A stretch of DNA of 64,000 nucleotides from CAZZEX01 sp964653285 (GCA_964653285.1 CAZZEX010000001.1:1-64000); one strand, 5' to 3'; counted from the stretch's first letter, positions 6,872-14,538 are shown. Program-made: numbers and translations. The notes: generated by a model not told the origin, from the letters alone.

Positions 6872-6908
6872 GCGGTTCCTGGAGCGGGAGTTGGTGGGGC
6901 AGGTGTGA
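6726..6908 (+). CDS. Small zinc-finger-like protein
   Basis: 60 aa from ATG 6726. CEGCTHRAEC followed by PLPCERF provides four cysteines in a CxxC-x5-C-x(n)-C layout, as in small zinc-binding phage proteins. It may be the C-terminal half of the preceding HTH protein if the G9 tract is read with one base fewer. Confidence 0.5.
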   Translation: MAGEGALRTYWGEVQQPVMERPGNGKCEGCTHRAECRAAVRAGRPLPCERFLERELVGQV

Positions 6909-6909
6909 G

Positions 6910-6949
6910 GGTGATTGGGTGACTGGGTGATTGGGTGACTGGGTGACTT
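6910..6949 (+). repeat. Five 8-bp tandem repeats
   Basis: Unit GGGTGAYT repeated five times without gaps, ending directly before the GATAA site at 6951. Intergenic. Confidence 0.75.
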
Positions 6950-6950
6950 G

Positions 6951-6966
6951 ATAAGGCTCATTATCG
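6951..6966. promoter_or_regulatory. GATAA-N6-TTATC site
   Basis: Perfect member of the dispersed family, between a tandem repeat and the GreA-like gene. Confidence 0.65.
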
Positions 6967-7002
6967 GACGTGAGGCGTGGGGGGTGAAACGTGAGGAGTA
7001 AA

Positions 7003-7215
7003 GTGGCCCGGGCAATGAATTTGTGGCGGACGGTGCGGTTTTCGCTCGATGGGCAGAGGTTCGAGCGGCGGTTGGTGCACCAGGTGGATGATTTGGCGGA
7101 GTTGAACGCGGGGAGTCCGGTGGGGCGGGCACTGGTGACGGGACGACCTGGTGATGAAGTGGTGGTGAAGGCGCCGGGCGGTGACGTGGTTGTTAAGGTG
7201 CTGGAGGTTCTGTAG
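7003..7215 (+). CDS. Stand-alone GreA/GreB C-terminal-like domain
   Basis: 70 aa if GTG 7003 is used (GAGGAG upstream); GTG 6991 and ATG 7015 are alternatives. AELNAGSPVGRALVTGRPGD followed by EVVVKAPGGDVVVKVLEV closely matches the FKBP-like C-terminal domain of transcript cleavage factor GreA (SPLGRALLGKKVGDEV...). The N-terminal coiled coil that reaches the polymerase active site is absent. The protein could bind RNA polymerase at the secondary-channel rim without cleavage activity, altering host or phage transcription. Function inferred. Confidence 0.65.
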   Translation: MARAMNLWRTVRFSLDGQRFERRLVHQVDDLAELNAGSPVGRALVTGRPGDEVVVKAPGGDVVVKVLEVL

Positions 7216-7249
7216 GTCATTATATCATCGAGGGGGAGGTTTGCGTCCA

Positions 7250-7576
7250 ATGATTGTCACTGGGATTTGGTGGGAGTTGGGGACGTTGGTGGCCGGGGCG
7301 TTGTTGGCGGCGTTGGTGCTGGCGGTGGGGCATTGGTTTCCGTGGGCGTGGCGGTTGTCGCGGATCCAGGCGTATGTGTATGGGGTGGTCAGCATCTGGC
7401 TAGGGTTCGCGGCCTGGCGGTTGTTGAATGGGGATTGGGTGACGGTGGTGGGGTTGGGGGTGATCGCCGGGGCCGGGGGGGTGACGGTGGTGCTGGCCTA
7501 CAGGTTGGACGGCGTGGTGCGCATGGTGCGGCAGGCGCGGAAGGCGGAGGGGAGTGATGATGAGCTTGCCGTCTAG
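7250..7576 (+). CDS. Small integral membrane protein
   Basis: 108 aa from ATG 7250 (GGGGGAGG upstream; TTG 7241 possible). Three hydrophobic segments: LVAGALLAALVLAVGHWF, VYGVVSIWLGFAAWRLL and VTVVGLGVIAGAGGVTVVLAY, with a charged C-terminal tail. Located in the early region, so probably not the holin, which lies at 16491. Function unknown. Confidence 0.55.
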   Translation: MIVTGIWWELGTLVAGALLAALVLAVGHWFPWAWRLSRIQAYVYGVVSIWLGFAAWRLLNGDWVTVVGLGVIAGAGGVTVVLAYRLDGVVRMVRQARKAEGSDDELAV

Positions 7577-7793
7577 GTGCCAGGGGTGGGAGCGGGTGCG
7601 GACGCTGGAGGATGTGCTGGCGTTGTTGTCGCAGGTGGATGACCGGCGGCGGGTGATCCGGGTGCAGGCGTGGAATGAGGGGGATTGGGGGACGGTGTAT
7701 GAGGAGGCGACTGCGATGAGGGAGGAGTTGGCGTGGTTGAAGGCGACGTTGTCGGTGCGATGGAAGGAGTTGTTTGACGATGCCAGGGAATGA
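7557..7793 (+). CDS. Small hypothetical protein
   Basis: 78 aa, start ATG 7557 with GGAGG upstream (GTG 7554 and ATG 7560 also possible). It overlaps the preceding gene by 20 bases. Mostly helical (RTLEDVLALLSQVDDRRRV and EEATAMREELAWLKATL). No recognised motif. Confidence 0.5.
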   Translation: MMSLPSRCQGWERVRTLEDVLALLSQVDDRRRVIRVQAWNEGDWGTVYEEATAMREELAWLKATLSVRWKELFDDARE

Positions 7794-8088
7794 GGTTTTT
7801 CGGGCGGCGTTGGTGAGGGCAGGGGGTGTGTTGGAGCATCTGGCTGAACATGCGCCTGATGCTGTGACGCGGGAGCAGGCGCGGGATGTGCTTGCGGCTC
7901 CGGTCCGGGCGGAGGTGGAGCGGATGCGGGTGTTGGAGCGGATGGCGGAGGCGGTGCGGGATTTCGTTGAGTGTAAGGCCAACGACGTAGGGGTGCTGCT
8001 GGAGGCGCTCGATGAGTTGGCTGAGTTGGAGCGGGGGATTACCACGGATGGGGAAATACACGATGAGTCGGGCGGAGGTAAGCGATGA
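7780..8088 (+). CDS. Hypothetical helical protein
   Basis: 102 aa from ATG 7780, overlapping the gene before it by 14 bases and the one after it by 4. It is helical throughout. The segment VGVLLEALDELAELE near the C-terminus is encoded by a 45-bp sequence repeated at 9047-9091. Function unknown. Confidence 0.5.
   Translation: MPGNEVFRAALVRAGGVLEHLAEHAPDAVTREQARDVLAAPVRAEVERMRVLERMAEAVRDFVECKANDVGVLLEALDELAELERGITTDGEIHDESGGGKR
7987..8031 (+). repeat. 45-bp direct repeat, copy 1
   Basis: Identical to 9047-9091 except for one base. Lies in the coding region of the gene at 7780-8088. Confidence 0.8.
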
Positions 8089-9050
8089 ATGCGATTGAGG
8101 CTTTGAGGGAGCAGGTGCGGGTGAAGGAGGAGGCGCGGGTCGAGCGGGGGCGGGAGAAGGAGGCGCAATTGATCGCTGAGATGCGAGAGCGATGGGTGGC
8201 GGAGCTGAGCGAGGAGGTGCTCGAGGAGCTGGGAGCGGAATTGGGGGTGGGAACCGTCAGGCTGCATTATCGTGGCCGGGAATACACGGGACTCTATCCG
8301 AAAGGGGCCAGGGTGAAGGTATTGGATTGGATCGAGAAAGTGGATCGGTGGCACGAGAAGCGGGAGAAGGAGCGGGTGTTGATCGTGCCGAAGCTGGAGG
8401 AATGCCAGTCTGATTATGAGATTCGACAATTGGAGAGGAGAGAGATTAAAAAGTATCAGTTAATGGATTTCGAGGATGTACGGCGGGTGTTGGAGGCGGC
8501 CAGGGCGCGAATCGCGGAGAGGGAGGCGGAGGAGACGCGGCGGGGGGTGGAGGAGCGGGAGGAGCGACGGAAGATGCTGTTGAATAAAGTGCGGGCGGCG
8601 GCATCCTGGGCGGAGTGGAGGGAGATACAGGATACTGGCCTCCGGATTCGGAAATTTTTGTCCGATGACGAGTTTGGCCAAGCGCTGGAGGAGCTTGAGA
8701 AGCGGCTGGTGGCGGCGGATGAGGAGAGGGAGGCATTGCGGGAGCAGGCGGAGAGTAAGGTGTTTTGGCCGTTCCGGTACTATAAGGTCACCTACGGCGT
8801 GATAGCGGAGGATGAGGATGCCGGTGGGGAGAGGTATGTGGATACGGTTGTGTTTTGTTCGTTGTCCGATGGGCCGGGGAAGGATGGGTGGTGGGTGACG
8901 GTTGGTGGCAATATGATCCGGCCGGTGCACGTGGTGATGGTGGAGATGGAGCCGGTGTTGGTGGCGGAGGATCTGCCGTACTGGTGTCCGAGGCGGGACA
9001 CGAAATGGGGCGAGATTCGGGTGCCACCAGAGAATGCGGAGCGGGTGTAG
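8085..9050 (+). CDS. Coiled-coil hypothetical protein
   Basis: 321 aa, starting with an ATGA overlap on the previous gene. The first 230 residues are rich in Glu, Arg and Lys heptads, predicting long coiled coils. The last 90 residues look like a beta-rich domain (KVTYGVIAEDEDAGGERYVDT is its start). No enzymatic motif is visible. Position among early genes suggests a DNA-metabolism or structural accessory role, but this is a guess. Confidence 0.55.
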   Translation: MNAIEALREQVRVKEEARVERGREKEAQLIAEMRERWVAELSEEVLEELGAELGVGTVRLHYRGREYTGLYPKGARVKVLDWIEKVDRWHEKREKERVLIVPKLEECQSDYEIRQLERREIKKYQLMDFEDVRRVLEAARARIAEREAEETRRGVEEREERRKMLLNKVRAAASWAEWREIQDTGLRIRKFLSDDEFGQALEELEKRLVAADEEREALREQAESKVFWPFRYYKVTYGVIAEDEDAGGERYVDTVVFCSLSDGPGKDGWWVTVGGNMIRPVHVVMVEMEPVLVAEDLPYWCPRRDTKWGEIRVPPENAERV

Positions 9051-9091
9051 GGGTGCTGCTGGAGGCGCTCGATGAGTTGGCTGAATTGGAG
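9047..9091 (+). repeat. 45-bp direct repeat, copy 2
   Basis: Starts at the stop codon of the preceding gene and continues as an out-of-context fragment of the gene at 7780-8088 (VGVLLEALDELAELE then a stop at 9109). It marks a past duplication or recombination endpoint. Confidence 0.75.
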
Positions 9092-9132
9092 AGAAGCAAG
9101 GAGGGATGATGAGCGAGTTTAGGAGGCAGTGA

Positions 9133-9534
9133 ATGGTCATTCAGTTTGTAGAGTTGGATGAATTGCTGGCGGAGTTGCCGAAGGGGCACGTGGTGCGGGT
9201 GGAGGTTTTGCACATTATTGAAGGGGTCAGCAAGGAAGGGATCAGTCAGGTGGGAATTGGGGTGCACGTGCGGGCTTTCGCTCCTGATGATAGTAATCAC
9301 GTGTTGGTGTGTTATATTTGTATGGCCAGGAGGATGCAGAGCGGCAATATTGTGTTGTCTGGCCCGGGCAGCAATGGAAAGAAATCAGCCGACAAGAAGG
9401 TGATGGAGGTGATGGAGCAAGTACGGACATATTTGGCTAAGCGGCAGTTTGATGTACGGCCTGGGGTGATTGAGATTGGGGATGCCCGGCTGCTGGACGG
9501 GGGATGGAAGGGGCTGAAGTCGGGAAATAGTTGA
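9133..9534 (+). CDS. Hypothetical protein
   Basis: 133 aa. Beta-alpha mix with HVLVCYICMARRMQSGNIVL in the centre and a helical C-terminus (KKVMEVMEQVRTYLAKRQF). No Shine-Dalgarno as strong as in neighbours. The layout loosely resembles small single-strand-binding or annealing proteins, but no diagnostic motif supports that. Confidence 0.5.
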   Translation: MVIQFVELDELLAELPKGHVVRVEVLHIIEGVSKEGISQVGIGVHVRAFAPDDSNHVLVCYICMARRMQSGNIVLSGPGSNGKKSADKKVMEVMEQVRTYLAKRQFDVRPGVIEIGDARLLDGGWKGLKSGNS

Positions 9535-9655
9535 GTTTTCGCATAGCGATAGGAAAGATAGGAGAAAGCAGACAGCAGACAGAATTGGTATACAATGTCG
9601 TCTGCTCCATCTCTCATTCTCTGAATGCTTAGCCTGACAAAGTGGACATTTTATT

Positions 9656-10492
9656 ATGGATTTCAATGCACTGTGGCAAACTGCGCTGGGCGAGTTCTCA
9701 TTGCAGATGACGCAAGCCACATTCGACACCTGGTTGCGGGGTTCCAGGTGTGTGGAGTGCGAGGGTGGTAAGTTCGTCGTCGCGGTCAAGAGCGAGTATG
9801 CGAAAGACTGGCTTGAGAGCCGGTTGGAGGCGACGATCAGGCGGACGCTGGCGCGGTTGACGGGGCAGGCGGTGGAGGTGCAATTTGTGGTGGAGGATGA
9901 CCTCTCCCCCAGCCCCTCCTCTGCGAGGGGAGGAGAGCAAGGGGATCTCTCCCCTGGGCCTTCGTCCACGGAGGGGGCCTCGACATCGGAAGCGGTGGCG
10001 GTCGTGGAGGCGGGGTTTGTGGTGCCGGAGTTCGATGTGCGCGAGGCGGGGTGGTTTCCGGTGAGTGAATACGAGTGCCGGTTTTGGGCACCGCTTTTGG
10101 GGCGGGTGGGGTGGCGGGTGTGGGAGATTGTGCGGAAGGCAGACAAGCGGAAGAAGAAGACGGATTGGACGCCGGTGCAGCGGTGGACGGCGCCGGCACT
10201 GGCGGAGCAGGTGCCGTGCGGGCGGCAGGCGCTGGTGGGGATGAGGCGGCGGAATGGCGATGGGTGGCATCATCATCCTGGAGCATTCGAGCGGTTGACG
10301 GCGGAGAGGGTGGCGACGGTGGAGAAACGGGGTCAGCAGCGGTGTACGACATATTGGATCAATGTGCGGACCGGCCTGGGGTTGTTGCGGCCAGATCAGG
10401 TAGCACGGTTGGCTGCACGGTTGCAGGTGCAGCACGACCGGTGGTTGACCGAGCACGGGTTCGATGCACAGGAGTGGGACTTTGTCGGGTAA
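9656..10492 (+). CDS. Replication initiator with DnaA N-terminal domain
   Basis: 278 aa. Residues 5-82 match DnaA domain I (LWQTALGEFSLQMTQATFDTW, then WLESRLEATIRRTL). There is no AAA+ domain. The C-terminal half (about 130-278) is basic with winged-helix-like segments, as in plasmid Rep proteins. Between them lies a low-complexity insert (LSPSPSSARGGEQGDLSPGPS) encoded by GC-rich palindromes. Immediately downstream are four perfect 21-bp iterons and an AT-rich stretch, which it presumably binds. Domain I would recruit the host helicase. Confidence 0.75.
   Translation: MDFNALWQTALGEFSLQMTQATFDTWLRGSRCVECEGGKFVVAVKSEYAKDWLESRLEATIRRTLARLTGQAVEVQFVVEDDLSPSPSSARGGEQGDLSPGPSSTEGASTSEAVAVVEAGFVVPEFDVREAGWFPVSEYECRFWAPLLGRVGWRVWEIVRKADKRKKKTDWTPVQRWTAPALAEQVPCGRQALVGMRRRNGDGWHHHPGAFERLTAERVATVEKRGQQRCTTYWINVRTGLGLLRPDQVARLAARLQVQHDRWLTEHGFDAQEWDFVG
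9901..9981 (+). repeat. GC-rich palindromic repeats inserted in frame in the initiator gene
   Basis: Two CT-rich/GA-rich inverted stretches (AGCCCCTCCTCTGCGAGGGG and its neighbour). They are of the same type as those in host genes at 43686, 51279, 53179 and 61940. Confidence 0.6.
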
Positions 10493-10811
10493 ATGTGTTT
10501 TCGGTGTAAATCACCGCGTGACGAGATGAAATCACCGCGTGACGAGATGAAATCACCGCGTGACGAGATGAAATCACCGCGTGACGAGATGATTTGCACA
10601 AGCGATACACCACATAGATTTTTTTTGATGATATAACAGGTGATTTGCACGAGCATATCATTGCGTGACGAGATGATTTGCACAAGCATATCACCGCATT
10701 ATCAATGTAAATCATCTCGTGACGCGGTGATTTGCACCTACGGGGGGGGGTAATAAAAGAAAAGAAGAAGGGCAAGAGTAAGAGGTATCCACTTTTAAGA
10801 AAGGAGGCGCG
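10493..10811. other. Iteron-type replication origin
   Basis: Four tandem 21-bp iterons at 10508-10591 share the core CACCGCGTGACGAGATG. A partial copy lies at 10656-10676 and a near-perfect inverted copy at 10707-10731. An AT-rich stretch (10609-10639, with a run of eight T) could be the unwinding element. The 21-bp period equals two helical turns, so initiator molecules would line up on one face. Just downstream of the DnaA-N initiator and upstream of parA. Confidence 0.75.
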
Positions 10812-11567
10812 ATGGTCATCATCACAGTGGCGAACCAGAAGGGTGGAGTGGGGAAGACGACGACGGCGGTCACGCTGGCGCACGGGCTGGCGCTTAAGAA
10901 TAATGATACGCTGCTGGTGGACCTGGATCCGCAGGGACAGTGTGCATCGCACCTGGGGATGGAACGGGAGGATGGGGTGTTCAGGTTATTGGTAAATGGA
11001 TCGCCGGTGCGGGACGTGGTGCGGACGACGGGGCGGGCTGGGTTGTGGTTGTTGCCGGGGAGTAAGCGGACGAGGACGGCTGAGTCGGTGATGGTGATGG
11101 AGCGGCAGGGGGTGGAGACGGTGGGGGCGATTTTGACGGAGCGGGTGGATGGCAACCGGCTGCATTACCTGGTGCTGGATACAGCCCCTTCGGCCGGAGG
11201 ATTGCAGGAGAATGCGCTGTTTGCGGCGGATATGTTGATCATCCCCTCGGCGGTGGATTACCTGAGTTTAGAGGGGGTGGCGGAGGTGCTCAGGACGTTG
11301 AAGGCGTTGCGGCGGCCTGTGGCTCCGGTGGTGCGGATTCTGCCGACGTTTTTCGATGAGGTGACCAGGGAGAGCCAGGCGAATTTGGAGCGGTTGCAGG
11401 AGGCGTTTGGAGAGGAGATTGTGTGGGAGCCGATGCACCGGGCGGCGGTGTTGCGGGAGTGTCCGGCGGTGGGGGCGACGATTTTCGAGCACGGGCCGGG
11501 GAGCCGGGCGGCGAAGGAGTATGCGGCGGTGACGTGGGGGGTGCTGGATGCGACACGGACAGGATGA
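10812..11567 (+). CDS. parA: ParA-type partition ATPase
   Basis: 251 aa with AAAGGAGGCG before ATG. Deviant Walker A (NQKGGVGKTTTAVTLAHG), switch I-like LLVDLDPQGQCASHLG, and LHYLVLDTAPSAGG as Walker B/switch II. There is no N-terminal HTH, so it is the small type Ib kind that pairs with a small DNA-binding partner and a repeat centromere, both of which follow. It would distribute extrachromosomal copies on the nucleoid. Confidence 0.85.
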   Translation: MVIITVANQKGGVGKTTTAVTLAHGLALKNNDTLLVDLDPQGQCASHLGMEREDGVFRLLVNGSPVRDVVRTTGRAGLWLLPGSKRTRTAESVMVMERQGVETVGAILTERVDGNRLHYLVLDTAPSAGGLQENALFAADMLIIPSAVDYLSLEGVAEVLRTLKALRRPVAPVVRILPTFFDEVTRESQANLERLQEAFGEEIVWEPMHRAAVLRECPAVGATIFEHGPGSRAAKEYAAVTWGVLDATRTG

Positions 11568-11913
11568 GAAGAGGCGGCAAGATCCGTTTGGGGATATGGG
11601 CAACGAGCCGGTGGAGGAGTTGGGGTTGGTGAGGACGCCGACAGTGCTGGCCAAGCGGCCAGCGGCGGGGGGACGTAGGACGCCGGTGCGGCCATCCGAG
11701 AAACGGCGGCGGGGGCGACGGGTGGGGGTGACGTTTGGGGATGGGAGTGTGCCGGGGCGGTTGCGGGAGTTGGCGAAAAGGTGGGGGTTGGTGGCGCCGG
11801 ATGGCCGGAGTGCTAACGTGTCGGCGCTGGTGGAGTATTTGCTGGTGCCGCAACTGGAGGCGGCGGAGGCGGGGGAGGTGGAGGCGCCGGGGGAGGCGCC
11901 GGGGGAGGGATAG
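11548..11913 (+). CDS. ParB-like small centromere-binding protein
   Basis: 121 aa, overlapping parA by 20 bases. A basic, disordered N-terminus is followed by RVGVTFGDGSVPGRLRELAK and NVSALVEYLLVPQLE. This is a strand-helix-helix pattern like ribbon-helix-helix partners of small ParA proteins. Its target is probably the TACGGTAGCG array just downstream. Assignment rests on position and fold pattern, not on a family match. Confidence 0.6.
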   Translation: MRHGQDEKRRQDPFGDMGNEPVEELGLVRTPTVLAKRPAAGGRRTPVRPSEKRRRGRRVGVTFGDGSVPGRLRELAKRWGLVAPDGRSANVSALVEYLLVPQLEAAEAGEVEAPGEAPGEG

Positions 11914-11958
11914 GGGATTGGGGCGGAGTGGAAAAGAGGGGGGTTGTGGGGCGTGGGG

Positions 11959-12026
11959 TACGGTAGCGGTACGGTAGCGGAGTACGGTAGCGTACCGGTG
12001 GCGGTACGGTAGCGGATACGGTAGCG
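11959..12026 (+). repeat. Centromere-like array (parS/parC candidate)
   Basis: Five exact copies of TACGGTAGCG in one orientation at 11959, 11970, 11983, 12005 and 12017, plus a degenerate copy at 11993. Spacings near 11 bp keep most on one DNA face. Placed right after the ParA/partner pair. Confidence 0.7.
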
Positions 12027-12133
12027 TAGGGTGCAGGAAGTGATGGTGTTCAAGGTCTTATGGTATCTGTAAGCGATTTTTGATTTTTAGCGGCGAACTG
12101 GTAGCGTGGGGGTGGGGAGATGGGGACAGGTCT

Positions 12134-12149
12134 GATAATGACAATTATC
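12134..12149. promoter_or_regulatory. GATAAT-N4-ATTATC-like site
   Basis: GATAATGACAATTATC, a member of the dispersed family, between the centromere-like array and the structured leader. Confidence 0.65.
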
Positions 12150-12159
12150 GGTACAGTAT

Positions 12160-12216
12160 AAGGTGAGCGCCCGGGGTAGGGCCCCGGGCGCAGGGCGGGC
12201 AGGAGGTGCTCACCTT
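12160..12216 (+). ncRNA. Structured 5' leader (nested hairpins)
   Basis: An outer stem (12160-12166 with 12210-12216, AAGGTGA/TCACCTT) encloses a very stable 10-bp hairpin (12167-12176/12182-12191, GCGCCCGGGG). It also encloses an AGGAGG. It lies 45 bases before the gene at 12261. A second stem-enclosed leader lies at 14037-14121. Possible translational control or attenuation. Confidence 0.4.
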
Positions 12217-12260
12217 GTCCCGCTCTGGCAGGAGTATAGCACAAAAGTGGAGGTGCTCAA

Positions 12261-12644
12261 ATGATGAACTTGGTCGAGGCGGTTGTGGAGTTGGGGTGCG
12301 TGCTGACTGATGCGTGGGAGGCGGCGGATCTGGCGGTGCGGTTGCGGGAGTGGTGGTGGGTGGTGAGGCATCCTGGTTTGCTGGATGGTCCGCCTCCATC
12401 TCCGTCTTCGTCTCCATCTCCACAGGATGGATTTGCTCCGGTTTTGACTGAGCGGCAGAGGCAGATATTGGCTTTGGCTTATGCATGGAGTGGGGTGACG
12501 AACGGGGATGTCCGCAAGGTGTGCTTTTGGCATACGGAGACGATCCGGCGGGATATGGTGCACCTGGTGCAGTTGGGGTTGCTGGAGAGGCGGGGGGAGA
12601 AGAAGGGGACGTATTATGTTCCCGTCTTCTCTGTCGGGGATTAG
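12261..12644 (+). CDS. Winged-helix regulator-like protein
   Basis: 127 aa, GGAGG at 8-bp spacing. A helical N-terminus and a Pro/Ser linker (residues 43-56) precede a DeoR/MarR-like winged helix (LTERQRQILALAYAWSGVTN, with HTETIRRDMVHLVQLGLLERR). It ends 8 bases before the FtsK-like gene, so it may regulate or accompany that gene. Confidence 0.6.
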   Translation: MMNLVEAVVELGCVLTDAWEAADLAVRLREWWWVVRHPGLLDGPPPSPSSSPSPQDGFAPVLTERQRQILALAYAWSGVTNGDVRKVCFWHTETIRRDMVHLVQLGLLERRGEKKGTYYVPVFSVGD

Positions 12645-12652
12645 GGGGAGCG

Positions 12653-14035
12653 ATGGACGATGAGCGGGCGGAGTTGTTGGTGCAAACTGCCCAGGGGCTG
12701 GTACAGATCGCGGGGATGGGGGTGCTGACGAAGGGTGAGCCGGTGCAAGTGTTCCGGGTGGAGACGGTAGCAGGGCCTCGGGCCGGGGCGGTGCGGCTGT
12801 ATGCGGGTCTGGCGACGGGGACGTTGTTCCGGGCGCTGGCGTCGGATAATGCGGCGATGGCCAGGCAGTTCATTGGCTGGCATTTCACGGGTGACCCGTC
12901 GGTGTATCTGGATGGCCGGACTATCCGGATCGAAGCGCCCTGGCCGACCGAGCTGGCGCAGGCGAGCGTGCGGCTGCGGTCGGTGTGCCGGCAGCCGAAG
13001 GGGGACGGGCGGTGGGTGTTGGGTGTGAATGAGGTGGGGCAGACGGTGGTGGCGAGTCTGAGTGACGAGACGCCGTCGTGGTTGTTGGGGGGGACGACGG
13101 GAAGCGGCAAGACGGTGGCGCTGTTGTCGGCCGGGTTGCAGTTGTCGTGGGATCCATCTGCGCGGCTGGTGTTGGTGGATGGGAAGATGGGGGCGGGGTT
13201 GGGGCCGCTGGTGAATTTGCCCGGGGTGATGGGGCCACTGGTGACGGAGGTGGCTATGGCGCGGGAGGCGCTGGGGTGGGTGCACGGGGAGTTGCAGCGG
13301 CGGTATCGCGTTATTGTGAGCGACGGGGAGAAGGCGGCGCGGCGGTTCCCCCGGCTGGTGGTCCTGTTCGACGAGTTCCAGGAGTTCACGGGGGATGCGG
13401 TGGTGGCGGAGTTGTTGCGGCGGATCGTGGGCCGGGGGCGGGCGGCGCGGGTGCATTGTTTGCTGGCGACGCAGCATCCGACGGTGAAGACGTTCGGGGA
13501 CGAGGCGGTAAAGCGGAATTTGCCCGGGCGGGTGGCATTGAAGGTGCTGGACGCGAAGGCGAGCGAGGTGATCGTGGGGGCGCCGGTGCCGCGAGCGGAC
13601 CGGCTGATGGGGGCGGGGGATGCTTACGCGATTGGCAATACGATCCACCGGACGCAGTTGGTGTTGGTGGATGAGCGTGATCTGGACGAGGCGGAGCGGC
13701 AGCCGACTGAGTTGGCGGAGTGGCCGGGGTTTGAGCCGGAGGACGTGGGACAGGAGCCGACGGTGCAGTGGCGGTACTCCGGTGAGGAGTTGGCATACGG
13801 GTTGGCGGGGGCGTGGCGGGGGGAGGGGCGGCCGAGGTTGCAGCGGGCGTTGGAGCGGGCGGGGTTGGGGCGACCGGGGTCCACCCGGGCTGAGCGGTTG
13901 TTGCATTTGTGCCGGGAGCAGTTCGAGGTGCTGGAGGAACTGGGGGTAGGGTTGGCGGAGGTAGTGCCGAAGGTATTTGCGGAGAGCGAGGGGACGCGAC
14001 CAGGTCAGATTATTGATGTTCCGTTGTTGGGTTAA
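12653..14035 (+). CDS. FtsK/SpoIIIE-type DNA translocase
   Basis: 460 aa from ATG 12653 (GGGGGAG upstream). Walker A GGTTGSGKT at about residue 150, Walker B RLVVLFDEFQEF, and LLATQHPT, the conserved FtsK motif. There is no transmembrane region and no gamma domain. C-terminal about 90 residues are helical. FtsK-like ATPases occur in conjugative plasmids and some phages. Here it sits beside replication and partition genes, so roles in copy resolution, segregation or transfer are all possible. No relaxase or type IV secretion genes are visible. Confidence 0.75.
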   Translation: MDDERAELLVQTAQGLVQIAGMGVLTKGEPVQVFRVETVAGPRAGAVRLYAGLATGTLFRALASDNAAMARQFIGWHFTGDPSVYLDGRTIRIEAPWPTELAQASVRLRSVCRQPKGDGRWVLGVNEVGQTVVASLSDETPSWLLGGTTGSGKTVALLSAGLQLSWDPSARLVLVDGKMGAGLGPLVNLPGVMGPLVTEVAMAREALGWVHGELQRRYRVIVSDGEKAARRFPRLVVLFDEFQEFTGDAVVAELLRRIVGRGRAARVHCLLATQHPTVKTFGDEAVKRNLPGRVALKVLDAKASEVIVGAPVPRADRLMGAGDAYAIGNTIHRTQLVLVDERDLDEAERQPTELAEWPGFEPEDVGQEPTVQWRYSGEELAYGLAGAWRGEGRPRLQRALERAGLGRPGSTRAERLLHLCREQFEVLEELGVGLAEVVPKVFAESEGTRPGQIIDVPLLG

Positions 14036-14036
14036 C

Positions 14037-14121
14037 TGCCTGCCCGGCCGTCGAGCATATACGTGCTGGTGGCCAGGCCGGTAGCGGGGGCGGGTGTGTG
14101 TATATGCGAGGTGGGCAGGCA
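14037..14121 (+). ncRNA. Stem-enclosed leader before membrane protein gene
   Basis: TGCCTGCCC (14037-14045) pairs with GGGCAGGCA (14113-14121), closing an 85-base loop with internal GC hairpins. AAGGAGG follows the stem directly. The arrangement parallels 12160-12216. Confidence 0.35.
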
Positions 14122-14132
14122 AGGAGGCGATT

Positions 14133-14528
14133 ATGAGTGCAAGGGAGCGGATGTTGTTGGGGATGGCGGCGCTGGTGGTCGTGCTGGCGGTAGTGGGGGG
14201 GCTGGTGTATACTGTGGGCCAGGCCGATGTGACGGCGTTGCGGTGGTGGGCAGGGGTGGCGACGGTGGTGGTCCCGCTGGTGGGGCTGGCCGGGTATTCG
14301 CTGGGGAGGATGGAGGCGAGGGGGCACGTGGCCGGGCTGGCGGAGGGGATCGAGGCGGTAAGCAAGGCGGCGTATAAGGCGGCGGACGTCCGGGTGATGA
14401 CGACGCGACGGATGAAGGAGCGTGCACCTGTGCCGACGGTCCAGCAGATGTTTCTGCCGGGCGGGGGTGCTGGGGGGGCGGGGGTGATCATTCCGCCTCG
14501 GCGGCGGGATGAGGATGTGGAGTTATAG
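14133..14528 (+). CDS. Small membrane protein with two TM segments
   Basis: 131 aa from ATG 14133 with AAGGAGG upstream. Two hydrophobic segments (residues about 8-27, LGMAALVVVLAVVGGLVYTV, and 40-60) precede a cytoplasmic tail with a helical part and a Gly/Pro-rich end. Follows the FtsK-like gene and may be its membrane partner, by position only. Confidence 0.5.
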   Translation: MSARERMLLGMAALVVVLAVVGGLVYTVGQADVTALRWWAGVATVVVPLVGLAGYSLGRMEARGHVAGLAEGIEAVSKAAYKAADVRVMTTRRMKERAPVPTVQQMFLPGGGAGGAGVIIPPRRRDEDVEL

Positions 14529-14538
14529 GGGTAGGTCG

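Noticed and set aside
10508..10591. Tandem 21-bp units resembling a CRISPR array
   Set aside because: Units are directly abutted without spacers, there are no cas operons, and they follow a replication initiator. Iterons explain them better.
10812..14035. Integrative conjugative element suggested by ParA and FtsK-like genes
   Set aside because: No relaxase or secretion genes, and a full head-tail-lysis set is present, so a phage is the better call.
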